A stretch of 33,428 nt of DNA from an uncultured Fidelibacterota bacterium (GCA_913009735.1 CAJVYU010000026.1:1-33428); one strand, 5' to 3'. Positions 9,428 through 16,461 are shown, numbered from the stretch's first letter. Numbers and translations: made by a program. The notes: generated by a model not told the origin, from the letters alone.

Positions 9428-10090
9428 ATGGTGAGCCCAATGTTTGAATTAATTCTAATATTATTTGCCAGTTATTTAACCGGTTCAATCCCCACCAGCA
9501 TTATCATCGGAAAAGCAGCCAAAGGTATTGATATCCGGGAACATGGCAGCGGGAATGCCGGCGGGACAAATGTCTATCGTGTTTTGGGCTGGAAATATGC
9601 TCTTGTTGTCGTGGCATTCGATGTGTTTAAAGGGTGGCTGCCGACAGCTGTTTATGCCACATCGCTCCAAAACCTGCCCATCCAGGATATAGGTGTCATT
9701 CAGATTTTATGCGGTTTCGCTGCTGTTCTGGGACATATTTATACCATTTTCGCCGGCTTCAAAGGCGGGAAAGGTGTCGGCACTGTCGGTGGAATGCTTA
9801 TTGCTTTATTTCCCACAGCAGTACCATTATGTTTAATCGTTTTCGTTATTACACTTATACTGACCGGTTATGTATCAGTGGGATCCATCCTGGCATCGAT
9901 TTCATTACCGATTTTTTTGTTCATACTACCGCCTTTAGGAATTGCAGACCCTGCACCGTTATCTCTACTCATATTTAGTTTATTGATTCCGTGGTTTATT
10001 ATTTTCACTCACCGCAGCAATATTTCTCGATTGCGCAACGGAAGTGAAAATCGCTTTGAAAAAGCGATGATATTTAAAAATAAGAAATAA
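9428..10090 (+). CDS. plsY: Glycerol-3-phosphate acyltransferase PlsY
   Basis: Integral membrane enzyme that moves the acyl group from acyl-phosphate to glycerol-3-phosphate, making lysophosphatidic acid. The 220 residues show about five helices and family motif 1 as GSGNAGGTN (40-48) and motif 2 as GHIYTIFAGFKGGKGVGT (102-119). Its substrate comes from PlsX, encoded at 24583-25656, so both halves of the acyl-phosphate route are in this window though not adjacent. An ATG four codons in is an alternative start. The stop codon directly abuts the stop of the convergent Omp85 gene with no spacer. Confidence 0.95.
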   Translation: MVSPMFELILILFASYLTGSIPTSIIIGKAAKGIDIREHGSGNAGGTNVYRVLGWKYALVVVAFDVFKGWLPTAVYATSLQNLPIQDIGVIQILCGFAAVLGHIYTIFAGFKGGKGVGTVGGMLIALFPTAVPLCLIVFVITLILTGYVSVGSILASISLPIFLFILPPLGIADPAPLSLLIFSLLIPWFIIFTHRSNISRLRNGSENRFEKAMIFKNKK

Positions 10091-11365
10091 TTAAAATTTT
10101 TGTCCAACGGCGAAATGGAAGGCTGATTCCACAGCTTTGCCTTCATAAAAAGACCAACCATAATCAAATCGCAGATTTCCTATAAGAGCCGCTGGTATCC
10201 TGATTCCGATTCCTGCGCCTAACATGGGTATCTCTTCTATCAAATCATTCCAATCACCCCCTGCGGTTCCTGTATCGACAAACAAAACAGCTTGGAGACC
10301 AAACTCAGTTTTCATTACACCAAAAGGTGTCTTCTTTTTCACAGAAAAGCGAGGTATTAATGTCTGTCGTAATTCAAAAGAAGATATAAACTGAAAAAAT
10401 CCAAAGCGATAACTTTGCTCTCCACTTTCAAATATTTCGCGTGTCCCTACTTTCCAACCCCGTATGGAATATGCTCCTCCAAGTCCCCTATACAATAATT
10501 CACGATGCAAATCACCATGAGTTGAATTCAGGGTGAAATTGAAACCTATAGTTGTCTTTCGTTTACCTTTTAATGGCGAAACATATCCACTGTATGATTG
10601 TTCCCAAACCGTGGATTGGCCATCTCGATTTAAAAAAGAATAAAACTGTAAGTAATGATTGATGTAAACCCCTTTTGATGGATCAGTGTAGATATCCCGT
10701 GTATCATAGGTCAGATTGGTCTGGGGTGCAAAATACTCAAATTCGACGGTAGTATTATCATCGACATAATTTTTTCTTTGAAATTCAATACCCACGTTAA
10801 CACGGCGTTCGTATCCAAAATACCTACCCATGTTTATTCCGAAAGATGATGTTTGTTCTTCATATGGTAAAAAAACATGATCAATAATATTTTTTCCCGT
10901 GTTCAGACTTATAGAAACATGGTCTCCAAAAATCCAGGGATTATTGAAATTTACACCATATGCATCAATTCCACCCACTAAAGCGCCAAGGGCAAGGGTC
11001 TCGTTTTGTCCACGAAAATTTTGTACAATCAGACCAAATAAAAACGACCACCCGGTTTCCTCTTCATATTGTGGGAAAAGTGCCGGGAAAATTCTGGATG
11101 ATTCAATCACATTATATTTGAGTCTAACCGTTCCATTTTCAAGCGGGACAGCCTGCCACTCGACAATACTGTAAATACCAAGATTCTCGATACGATCCCT
11201 GTCCTCCTGTGCCAATGAGCTGTCTATATTAACATTTACCGGATGCTGAATTTCTCGACGAATTACATGAACCTTTGTTATTTTATTTCCGGTAACGATA
11301 ATTTCTGAAACTTCTTGGGTACACAAAACCACAAAAAGAAAAAGAAAAACCAATATATGTTTCAT
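10091..11365 (-). CDS. Omp85/BamA-superfamily outer-membrane protein with one POTRA domain
   Basis: The 424 residues begin with a signal peptide (hydrophobic to about residue 16). A single POTRA-like domain follows at about 19-88, with the typical EIIVTGNKITKVHVI opening. The rest is a beta-barrel from about 105 to the terminal phenylalanine. The barrel carries DTRD (221-224), GGAYSIRGW (296-304, the Omp85 loop-6 RG motif) and a final strand ending in F, all hallmarks of Omp85 proteins. One POTRA rather than five argues against BamA itself. A TamA-like protein, a patatin-type barrel or a specialised exporter is more likely. It follows a lipoprotein gene by 12 bases on the same strand, and the two may form one envelope unit. 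Confidence 0.87.
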   Translation of the reverse strand: MKHILVFLFLFVVLCTQEVSEIIVTGNKITKVHVIRREIQHPVNVNIDSSLAQEDRDRIENLGIYSIVEWQAVPLENGTVRLKYNVIESSRIFPALFPQYEEETGWSFLFGLIVQNFRGQNETLALGALVGGIDAYGVNFNNPWIFGDHVSISLNTGKNIIDHVFLPYEEQTSSFGINMGRYFGYERRVNVGIEFQRKNYVDDNTTVEFEYFAPQTNLTYDTRDIYTDPSKGVYINHYLQFYSFLNRDGQSTVWEQSYSGYVSPLKGKRKTTIGFNFTLNSTHGDLHRELLYRGLGGAYSIRGWKVGTREIFESGEQSYRFGFFQFISSFELRQTLIPRFSVKKKTPFGVMKTEFGLQAVLFVDTGTAGGDWNDLIEEIPMLGAGIGIRIPAALIGNLRFDYGWSFYEGKAVESAFHFAVGQKF

Positions 11366-11377
11366 TAAATACAGTTT

Positions 11378-12097
11378 TTAAAGGTCAAATCCATCCATGA
11401 GCCGTTGCTTTCTTAACTCAATTCCTTCATCAGAATACATATCCTGAAGCGCCTGCTTTAATTTTTTCTCAACGACACGGCTTATCATTTGTACAGCTAG
11501 ATGCTTGTCATCAACTACCCTTACAGAAAATTTCGTATCTTTATCTTTATAATGGTGCCAGATCCCATCGAAATCATCCGGTGTGCCATAAACCATAAGT
11601 ACTTTGTGCCTTAAAACATCATCTGCTGTTAATTGCGGAAATCCTGTCCCCTTTAGTTCAATTGTTTTTAACACACCATCTAATTCGTAATGGGACGATT
11701 CATAGTTTGTAACACTGTATATATAATCGACATTAATAAATTGTAGTTCGATTATTTCGCTGGTGATACGTGTTTGGTTATAGAAAGTCACTTTCGCCCG
11801 TTTGAGGGGTAACTTAATTCCTGACTTTAAAGTCATTCCTTCTTCCCAAAATTCAGCAGTTGTATTCGTATCAAGGGAAATTCCCAACACTTCCGGCAAA
11901 CTGCTTTGCCAATCCGCCAACGTTTCCCGGTTTACACTCCAGCCTTTTGGCAAATTTTTCTTTGGTAAAACAACCGTTTCATTCGGATAAGGTACTTTGA
12001 TAGATGTTTCATTAATAATTTCTTCAGGGTCCGGCATTTCCGGGAACGTACAGGCCATCCATGCAAAACAACTGAATAAGATGATTTTTATTTTCAT
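11378..12097 (-). CDS. Predicted lipoprotein of unknown function
   Basis: I place the start at the ATG at 12097 because it gives a clean lipoprotein signal (MKIKIILFSCFAWMAC, lipobox cysteine C16) and has a CGGAG ribosome site about ten bases upstream. A longer in-frame start at 12142 would put 15 extra residues before the signal peptide. The mature 224 residues are mostly beta-type with a charged C-terminal helix; I recognise no family. It starts with an ATGA overlap after a 25-codon ORF and is followed by the Omp85-like gene, so it could be an outer-membrane partner of that protein. Confidence 0.75.
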   Translation of the reverse strand: MKIKIILFSCFAWMACTFPEMPDPEEIINETSIKVPYPNETVVLPKKNLPKGWSVNRETLADWQSSLPEVLGISLDTNTTAEFWEEGMTLKSGIKLPLKRAKVTFYNQTRITSEIIELQFINVDYIYSVTNYESSHYELDGVLKTIELKGTGFPQLTADDVLRHKVLMVYGTPDDFDGIWHHYKDKDTKFSVRVVDDKHLAVQMISRVVEKKLKQALQDMYSDEGIELRKQRLMDGFDL

Positions 12098-12171
12098 TTT
12101 TTGTGCTCCGGTTGTTTTTGTCCACAATGACAAACCCAGCAAGAAATTTCGTGCTTTTTCAATGGTTTCAT
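12094..12171 (-). CDS. Candidate 25-residue Cys-rich peptide coupled to lipoprotein gene
   Basis: An ATG at 12171 opens a 25-codon frame whose TGA overlaps the lipoprotein ATG by four bases (ATGA). AAAGG lies just upstream at ribosome-site distance. The peptide contains SCWVCHCG, which is both a CxxCH (haem c-type) and a CxxCxC pattern, followed by a lysine-rich tail. There is no signal peptide, so haem attachment is unlikely; a zinc-binding peptide or a leader ORF that couples translation is more plausible. It could also be chance. Confidence 0.35.
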   Translation of the reverse strand: MKPLKKHEISCWVCHCGQKQPEHKK

Positions 12172-12218
12172 AGTGCCTTTATTAATATTTATAACCATTT
12201 GCATCATTTCCCGGGTAA

Positions 12219-12362
12219 CTAATTTATGCTCATTTTCATGTATTTCATAATGTCTGCTTTTGTTTTATACGGTAATACCTTCACATTTTTTAATTCAATT
12301 CTTTCACCCGTTGTTAGTCGGTATGTGTTCTGTCTATAATCTAATGAATAAGAGGTATAATA
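12219..12362 (-). pseudogene. Possible gene remnant without a start codon
   Basis: A stop-free stretch ending in TAG at 12219-12221 reads as protein-like sequence, for example YRLTTGERIELKNVKVLP followed by YKTKADIMKYMKM. It has no ATG, GTG or TTG start at its beginning; its upstream edge runs into the terminator of the next gene. It may be the tail of a decayed gene. The rest of 12172-12410 shows nothing else apart from that terminator. Confidence 0.22.
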
Positions 12363-12391
12363 AAAAAGCCCCGCAGAAGCGAGGCTTTTTT
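12362..12391 (-). terminator. Rho-independent terminator of the small repeat-protein gene
   Basis: On the minus strand the stem GCCTCGC / GCGGGGC (one U-G pair) closes a four-base loop TTCT, with A-tract before and T-tract after. It lies 20 bases beyond the stop of the gene at 12411-12638. Confidence 0.87.
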
Positions 12392-12410
12392 AATCATCAT
12401 GGTATGTTGA

Positions 12411-12638
12411 TTATTTACGGCCTCTTGCCATAGGGGCACGAGCCACATCACCACTTTTATCGATGAAATACAAATAACCTGATTCACGTTGTACACCGGC
12501 GTCTGCTACTTTTTCTGCATTACCGCCACCTTTACCAGCGCGAGCCATCTTTGAACGCCAGACATTGCCATCTTTACCGAGGTAGTATAGATAACCTTTT
12601 TCCTTTGAAACGCCCGTTGTTTTTACTGTTTCAGCCAT
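12411..12638 (-). CDS. Small basic protein with duplicated GYLY repeat
   Basis: The start is the ATG at 12638, with AAGGAG four bases beyond ideal spacing upstream; a longer frame to 12851 would cross its promoter. The 75-residue protein is built from two copies of one unit: KEKGYLYYLGKDGNVWRSKM (about 12-31) and RESGYLYFIDKSGDVARAPM (about 51-70), each ending in MAR. The repeat looks like a paired beta-hairpin (GYLY strand, turn at DG or SG, V-x-R strand). The protein is rich in lysine, arginine and glycine, with no signal peptide or membrane segment. A nucleic-acid-binding or ribosome-associated role fits the charge but is only a guess. It has its own promoter and terminator, so it is a monocistronic, probably well-expressed gene. 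Confidence 0.8.
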   Translation of the reverse strand: MAETVKTTGVSKEKGYLYYLGKDGNVWRSKMARAGKGGGNAEKVADAGVQRESGYLYFIDKSGDVARAPMARGRK

Positions 12639-12694
12639 GTAACACTCCTTTTTATTGATTAAATGAAAATAAGCTTTTTGTCTCTCGACGGTGA

Positions 12695-12750
12695 AGTGTA
12701 CGCCCTCGAGGGTGAATAAGTCAAGATTTTTCTCGTCGGTGTCTCGTCGG
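12695..12750 (-). promoter_or_regulatory. Promoter with palindromic operator and upstream direct repeats
   Basis: Read on the minus strand: TTGACT (12719-12724), an 18-base spacer, then TACACT (12695-12700), about 57 bases before the small repeat-protein ATG. The spacer contains the perfect palindrome CCCTCGAGGG (12703-12712). Just upstream of the -35, CCGACGAGA occurs twice (12742-12750 and 12731-12739) with an 11-base period, one helical turn. This layout suggests a repressor site between the hexamers and an activator site above them. Confidence 0.55.
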
Positions 12751-12828
12751 GGAATATTTGTCTTATTTTTTGTGAAATTTGCTATTATTTCCTTCCGTCG
12801 AATTGTACTAATTTTGCAACCCATAAAT

Positions 12829-12892
12829 GCCCCGGTAGCTCCCGCCTGCACTACGTTACGGCGGACAGGCAGCTTACAGCTTCGCTACCGGA
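12829..12892. repeat. GC-rich palindromic element with partial copy of tRNA-Arg 5' end
   Basis: The element starts with GCCCCGGTAGCTC (12829-12841), identical to the first 13 bases of tRNA-Arg 79 bases downstream. It then holds the hairpin CCGCC (12842-12846) / GGCGG (12860-12864) followed by ACAGG. CCGGTAGC at its start is inverted as GCTACCGG near its end. The core matches the element at 12996-13021 in inverted orientation. Confidence 0.7.
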
Positions 12893-12907
12893 ATTGCTTT
12901 TTGATAT

Positions 12908-12981
<74 letters not shown>

Positions 12982-12995
12982 CAAAACCATGGTTC

Positions 12996-13039
12996 CCTGT
13001 CCGCCGAAGGCACGTAGGCGGGGAATCCTGTCCGGGGGA
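12996..13039. repeat. Inverted copy of GC-rich palindrome with partial tRNA-Arg 3' end
   Basis: CCGCC (13001-13005) pairs with GGCGG (13017-13021); on the minus strand the unit reads CCGCCT...GGCGGACAGG like the element upstream of the tRNA. It is followed by GAATCCTGTCCGGGG (13023-13037), an exact copy of 15 bases of the tRNA T-arm and acceptor (12965-12979). Confidence 0.7.
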
Positions 13040-13046
13040 CACCGTC

Positions 13047-13084
13047 AATAACCCCTGGTTTCCGTCATGAGATCAGGGGTTATT
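13047..13084 (+). terminator. Hairpin downstream of tRNA-Arg
   Basis: An 11-bp perfect stem, AATAACCCCTG (13047-13057) with CAGGGGTTATT (13074-13084), encloses a 16-base loop. The T-tract after it is short, so it is a moderate terminator candidate for the tRNA. From here to 13229 I see only AT-rich sequence, presumably holding the promoter of the next gene. Confidence 0.55.
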
Positions 13085-13229
13085 CTTTACATGGATAAAA
13101 TGCCAGGAGTTAACAGGAGTCGTCAGGAATGGACAAATCTGTTGCTTATTTTTTGCTTACTGATTACTGTAAATGTAATTGGGTTATATAAGGCAAAAAG
13201 AGTAAATTTCAGTAACTGGAGTAATTATA

Positions 13230-13463
13230 ATGCTTGAAAAGGAATTTCAATACTTTAAAGAGAATCAGGATACACTCGTAAATAAATACATGGGTAAAGT
13301 ACTGGTTATTGTTGGGCAAGAAGTAGTTGGCCAATACGATACAGAAATAAATGCATATTTTGAATCTTTAAAAAAGTTTAAACCAGGTGAATTTTTAATT
13401 CAGGAATGTTTATCTGGAAAAGAAGTTTATACACAACATTTTCATAATCTATCGATCTTTTAA
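13230..13463 (+). CDS. Small hypothetical protein paired with retropepsin-like gene
   Basis: A 77-residue soluble protein with GGAG eight bases before the ATG. It has an N-terminal amphipathic helix, then short strands around GKVLVIVGQEVVGQYD, an aromatic helix and the closing stretch GEFLIQECLSGKEVYTQ. This layout recalls DUF5678-type small domains, which from memory often sit beside retropepsin-like genes; I cannot confirm the match here. The next gene starts 15 bases downstream, and the pair forms a unit. It may be a regulator, chaperone or substrate of the protease. Confidence 0.68.
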   Translation: MLEKEFQYFKENQDTLVNKYMGKVLVIVGQEVVGQYDTEINAYFESLKKFKPGEFLIQECLSGKEVYTQHFHNLSIF

Positions 13464-13478
13464 CCTAATAATATATTA

Positions 13479-14006
13479 ATGCCAGGACCAATTATACCCC
13501 AACCGCGGTCCTTTACCGTTGAGTACCATAGAAGACAAAATATATTAACAACACCAGTTAAAATTTCTGAGGTATTTAAACCGGGATCATCCAAAACTCA
13601 AAATTTTGTTGAAACAGTCGGCATATGGGACACAGGCGCAACTGGTTCTGTAATAACAAAAGAAATAATTGATAGTTTAAAATTAAAACCAATTGGTAAC
13701 ATTGAAATGCGTGGTGTACATGGTTCCAAAATTGTTAATACTTATCTTATAAATATTGCTTTACCTAATGGTGTTGAAATTGTGGGTGTTAAGGCTACAG
13801 AGGCTAAACAATTGTCTGGAAATTTAGGAGCCCTTATTGGAATGGATATAATTAATCATGGAGATTTAGCAATTACAAACTGTGGCGGTAAAACGATAAT
13901 GACTTTCAGGGTACCACCTATTGAAAAGATTGATTTTAATAAAGACCGTCCATTGACCAGGCAGCAAAGAAGAAGGATCTTTAGAAAAAACCAAAAGAAA
14001 ATATAA
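13479..14006 (+). CDS. Retropepsin-like aspartic protease
   Basis: The 175-residue protein has one retropepsin half: IWDTGATGSVIT with the catalytic D51-T-G at 51-53, and GALIGMDIINHGDLAI at 117-132, where viral proteases carry the hydrophobic-hydrophobic-G-x-x flap-side motif. Retropepsins act as homodimers, each chain giving one aspartate, so a dimer is expected. A strongly basic tail (RQQRRRIFRKNQKK, 161-174) could bind nucleic acid or membranes. There is no signal peptide, so it should be cytosolic. The ATG lacks a Shine-Dalgarno site and is probably coupled to the gene 15 bases upstream. Substrate unknown. Confidence 0.84.
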   Translation: MPGPIIPQPRSFTVEYHRRQNILTTPVKISEVFKPGSSKTQNFVETVGIWDTGATGSVITKEIIDSLKLKPIGNIEMRGVHGSKIVNTYLINIALPNGVEIVGVKATEAKQLSGNLGALIGMDIINHGDLAITNCGGKTIMTFRVPPIEKIDFNKDRPLTRQQRRRIFRKNQKKI

Positions 14007-14010
14007 ATTT

Positions 14011-14070
14011 CACCCTATAGTACTCTCCATCCCTCGTATCCTTCTCTAAAGACCTCTACCGGTAAGCAAA
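14011..14070. repeat. Imperfect direct repeat, copy 1
   Basis: Aligns without gaps to 15501-15560 at about 41 of 60 positions; the best-conserved core includes CCTCG, ATCCTT and TAAGCA. The two copies sit on either side of the GMP reductase-like gene. Neither shows a convincing coding frame. Confidence 0.5.
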
Positions 14071-14145
14071 AAACTAATCATTTTTCTAAATTTATTTATC
14101 ATTTAATTTAACCAAGGCAGCTTACTCCTGGATCGTAACCAGCGG

Positions 14146-14165
14146 GGACAGCCGGCCCCCTGTCC
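14146..14165. repeat. GC-rich hairpin GGACAG/CTGTCC
   Basis: GGACAG (14146-14151) pairs with CTGTCC (14160-14165) across a GC-rich loop. Its CCTGTCCG resembles the palindromes around tRNA-Arg and it stands out in an AT-rich spacer. It lies between convergent genes and could also slow transcription. Confidence 0.45.
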
Positions 14166-14233
14166 GTCGTTAAAATCTAAATGCCGTTTGCACAAAAACC
14201 TCGCACACTTGCCGAATCATTATTTATTGGGAA

Positions 14234-15244
14234 TTAATTGTTTGTTTTAAATAGTTTCTGATCCAATGTATAGAGTACCCAATCGGTATTTTTCTGAAAT
14301 GAAACTAAATCATGTGCTCCCATATAACTGAATGAACTCCTGAGTCCCGCTTCAATTTCATTAATGATATTCTGGACACTTCCTTTATATTTTACAATCG
14401 TTTCATCCCCTTCAATAAAATTGGGATTTGCCTCATGTTTGGCCTGAACAGCAAAGGATGCTGATCCACGATACGCTTTATATAAAGTACCATCATATTT
14501 CAACACATTACCTTCAGCTTCTTTCGTCCCGGCGAACATTTTTCCCATCATGACTAAATCCGCACCTAACCCCAATGCCTTTGCAATATCTCCAACATTC
14601 GTCACACCACCATCAGCTATAATCAACGACGTTGAACCTGACGCATCCTTTTGATTCTTACACTCCTCCAAGGCAGTAACAATTCCCTGGCCAATGCCAG
14701 TCATAATGGATGTGCTGCACATGGACCCATTGCCAATGCCCACACGAATGGCATCTACTCCCAAATCCGATAAATATGAAAATCCTTCACAGGATGCAAC
14801 ATTTCCACAGATGATAAATGTATCTTCCCTGGATTTGATATTTCTAATCATGGGTTTGACTGAACTGTTAAATCCATTTGCCACGTCCAAGATAAAGTAT
14901 TTTGCACCTAACTGGTAAAATTGCGAAACAATATCTTCTTCATCCAGCCCAACGGCCACAATGACATCCATTTCATCGTTGATCAGAGAACGATATTCAT
15001 CCAATCTGTTTTCAATATTTTGAAAACGATGAATGATTCCCAACATATCATTTTCATAAAATTTCCGGCACATTTTAATACCGCAAATGGTGTCCATAGG
15101 AGCCGGTATTATTGGCATGCGTAATTTTTTTTTGAATTCTCCCTCACCAATTTGAATCGAAAGATCGATATCATATCTGGATTTCACATTAGATAAATGG
15201 CGGGGGACAAGAGAGATTGATGTATAGGTATAAGTAGGCTTCAT
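14234..15244 (-). CDS. IMP dehydrogenase/GMP reductase family protein, probably GMP reductase
   Basis: A TIM-barrel nucleotide oxidoreductase. From the ATG at 15244 it has 336 residues, a GMP reductase size, with no CBS domains. The catalytic loop is VGIGNGSMCSTSIMTG with the thioimidate cysteine C176. The phosphate-binding IADGG, the stretch GADLVMMGKMFAGTKEAEG and the late GLRSSFSYMGA are all present. GMP reductase would convert GMP to IMP plus ammonia using NADPH. The short form and missing CBS pair favour it over IMP dehydrogenase, but the AGTKEAEG segment is equally IMPDH-like. An in-frame TTG at 15352 would add 36 residues with no counterpart in the family. Diverged repeats flank the gene on both sides. 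Confidence 0.78.
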   Translation of the reverse strand: MKPTYTYTSISLVPRHLSNVKSRYDIDLSIQIGEGEFKKKLRMPIIPAPMDTICGIKMCRKFYENDMLGIIHRFQNIENRLDEYRSLINDEMDVIVAVGLDEEDIVSQFYQLGAKYFILDVANGFNSSVKPMIRNIKSREDTFIICGNVASCEGFSYLSDLGVDAIRVGIGNGSMCSTSIMTGIGQGIVTALEECKNQKDASGSTSLIIADGGVTNVGDIAKALGLGADLVMMGKMFAGTKEAEGNVLKYDGTLYKAYRGSASFAVQAKHEANPNFIEGDETIVKYKGSVQNIINEIEAGLRSSFSYMGAHDLVSFQKNTDWVLYTLDQKLFKTNN

Positions 15245-15500
15245 GTAAATTCTCGTTAAATTTGAACGGTATAATTTAGGCACCCAAATAGTTTGATTTG
15301 CATAAAATGACAAATCAAAATACTCCTTTAACTCAAACGCAAAAGTGTCCAAAAAGTATTAACGATAAATAACCTAAAATGCGTTGAAAATCAGAGTAAG
15401 GAAACCGGCAGAGAACTTGATAGTCAATTTTGGGACCGGCACCCGGAATATTTCCCTGAAAAACAAGAATATTTATTTTTATAAAGAACTCCTTTTATTA

Positions 15501-15560
15501 CACTTCGTAGCACCTTTCATTCCTCGCATCCTTGTATAAAACCCTCCACAGATAAGCATC
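15501..15560. repeat. Imperfect direct repeat, copy 2
   Basis: Ungapped match to 14011-14070 (see that entry). It lies in the 298-base spacer between the FKBP terminator and the GMP reductase-like gene; the rest of that spacer (15353-15500) is AT-rich with no feature I can support beyond the promoter it must contain. Confidence 0.5.
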
Positions 15561-15588
15561 AACTGACTATTATTGACATTAAGGTACA

Positions 15589-15626
15589 AAAAACCCCCGG
15601 TTTCTGATGAAATCCCGGGGGTTTTT
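15589..15626 (-). terminator. Strong terminator of the FKBP gene
   Basis: Twelve-base perfect stem: AAAAACCCCCGG (15589-15600) with CCGGGGGTTTTT (15615-15626), 14-base loop. It lies 25 bases beyond the FKBP stop codon on the minus strand, and the A/T tracts make it usable from both directions. Confidence 0.9.
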
Positions 15627-15650
15627 ATATTCTATACGGACAGAATTAAA

Positions 15651-16337
15651 TTATTCAATCCCCAATAGTTCCACTTGAAAAATGAGAGTGCTGTTTGGTC
15701 CGCCGGGACCGCGAGGTCCGTTTCCATACGCTAAGTTGGATGGAACAAATAATTCCCATTTTGAACCCACCGGCATCAATTGTAGTGCTTCGGTCCATCC
15801 TTTTATTACGCCGGTTACGCCAAATGTGGCAGGGGCTCCCCTTTTATAAGAACTGTCAAATTCTTCACCATTAATCAACGTACCGCGGTAATGAACGGAT
15901 ACTTTATCAGTATCTTTTGGTTTTTCCCCAAATCCTTGTTCAATAATTTTATACTGTAGACCACTCTCAAGAGTTACCACTCCTTCTTTTTTCGCATTTT
16001 CAGCTAAAAAGGCGTTTCCTTTTGTAAGGTTTTCTTCAGCTTGAACCTTTGCTTTTTGACGGGATTTTTCCTGTAGTTCTTCGCGGAAAGAGTTCAAAAC
16101 TGCAAGCATCTCTTGATCTGATAATTTTAAATCTTCACCATTATATGCTTTGCTCCAACCTTCAAAAAGTGCTTTTTCATTCATTTCCAGTTCTTGACTT
16201 TTCATACTTTTTCCAATATCAACTCCGATACTGTAGCTGACAGAGTCAACAGAAGAATCTAACGTCACATTTGACTGTTGATCAGAGCCGCAACCAATCA
16301 GAATCAGAATAGGAATAAGTGTAAATATATGTTTCAT
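15651..16337 (-). CDS. FKBP-type peptidyl-prolyl isomerase lipoprotein (FkpA/Mip-like)
   Basis: Folding helper of the periplasm that speeds proline isomerisation. The 228 residues begin with a lipoprotein signal (MKHIFTLIPILILIGC, C16), so it should be membrane-anchored. Residues 30-118 form an alpha-helical, charged N-domain like the dimerisation domain of FkpA/Mip. The FKBP fold spans about 125-228, with VSVHYRGTLINGEEFDSS, GVIKGWTEAL and the closing TLIFQVELLGIE. AAAGGA precedes the ATG as ribosome site. A strong terminator follows, so it is probably monocistronic. Confidence 0.93.
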   Translation of the reverse strand: MKHIFTLIPILILIGCGSDQQSNVTLDSSVDSVSYSIGVDIGKSMKSQELEMNEKALFEGWSKAYNGEDLKLSDQEMLAVLNSFREELQEKSRQKAKVQAEENLTKGNAFLAENAKKEGVVTLESGLQYKIIEQGFGEKPKDTDKVSVHYRGTLINGEEFDSSYKRGAPATFGVTGVIKGWTEALQLMPVGSKWELFVPSNLAYGNGPRGPGGPNSTLIFQVELLGIE

Positions 16338-16418
16338 GTCGTCCTTTCTTTTAAATATCCTTAAGATAATTTCGTGTTACTATTTAATTAATTCAATTGA
16401 TGAGTACAACGATAAATC

Positions 16419-16461
16419 AATTACCTGCACTCAGGTGATTAATCTCGAATATGCATATTCG
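16419..16461. promoter_or_regulatory. Two palindromes between ybjQ-like and FKBP genes
   Basis: AATTACCTG (16419-16427) pairs with CAGGTGATT (16432-16440) across a CACT loop, and CGAATATGCATATTCG (16446-16461) is a perfect 16-base palindrome. They lie after the YbjQ stop and about 100 bases above the FKBP start, both on the minus strand. The first could end the upstream transcript; the second looks like a dimeric regulator site. Confidence 0.45.

Noticed and set aside
12098-12142. Longer start for the minus-strand lipoprotein
   Set aside because: It places 15 residues before a good lipoprotein signal and lacks a ribosome site.
12639-12851. N-terminal extension of the GYLY-repeat protein to 146 residues
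   Set aside because: It would run through the promoter, and the ATG at 12638 has a strong ribosome site and starts the repeat protein cleanly.
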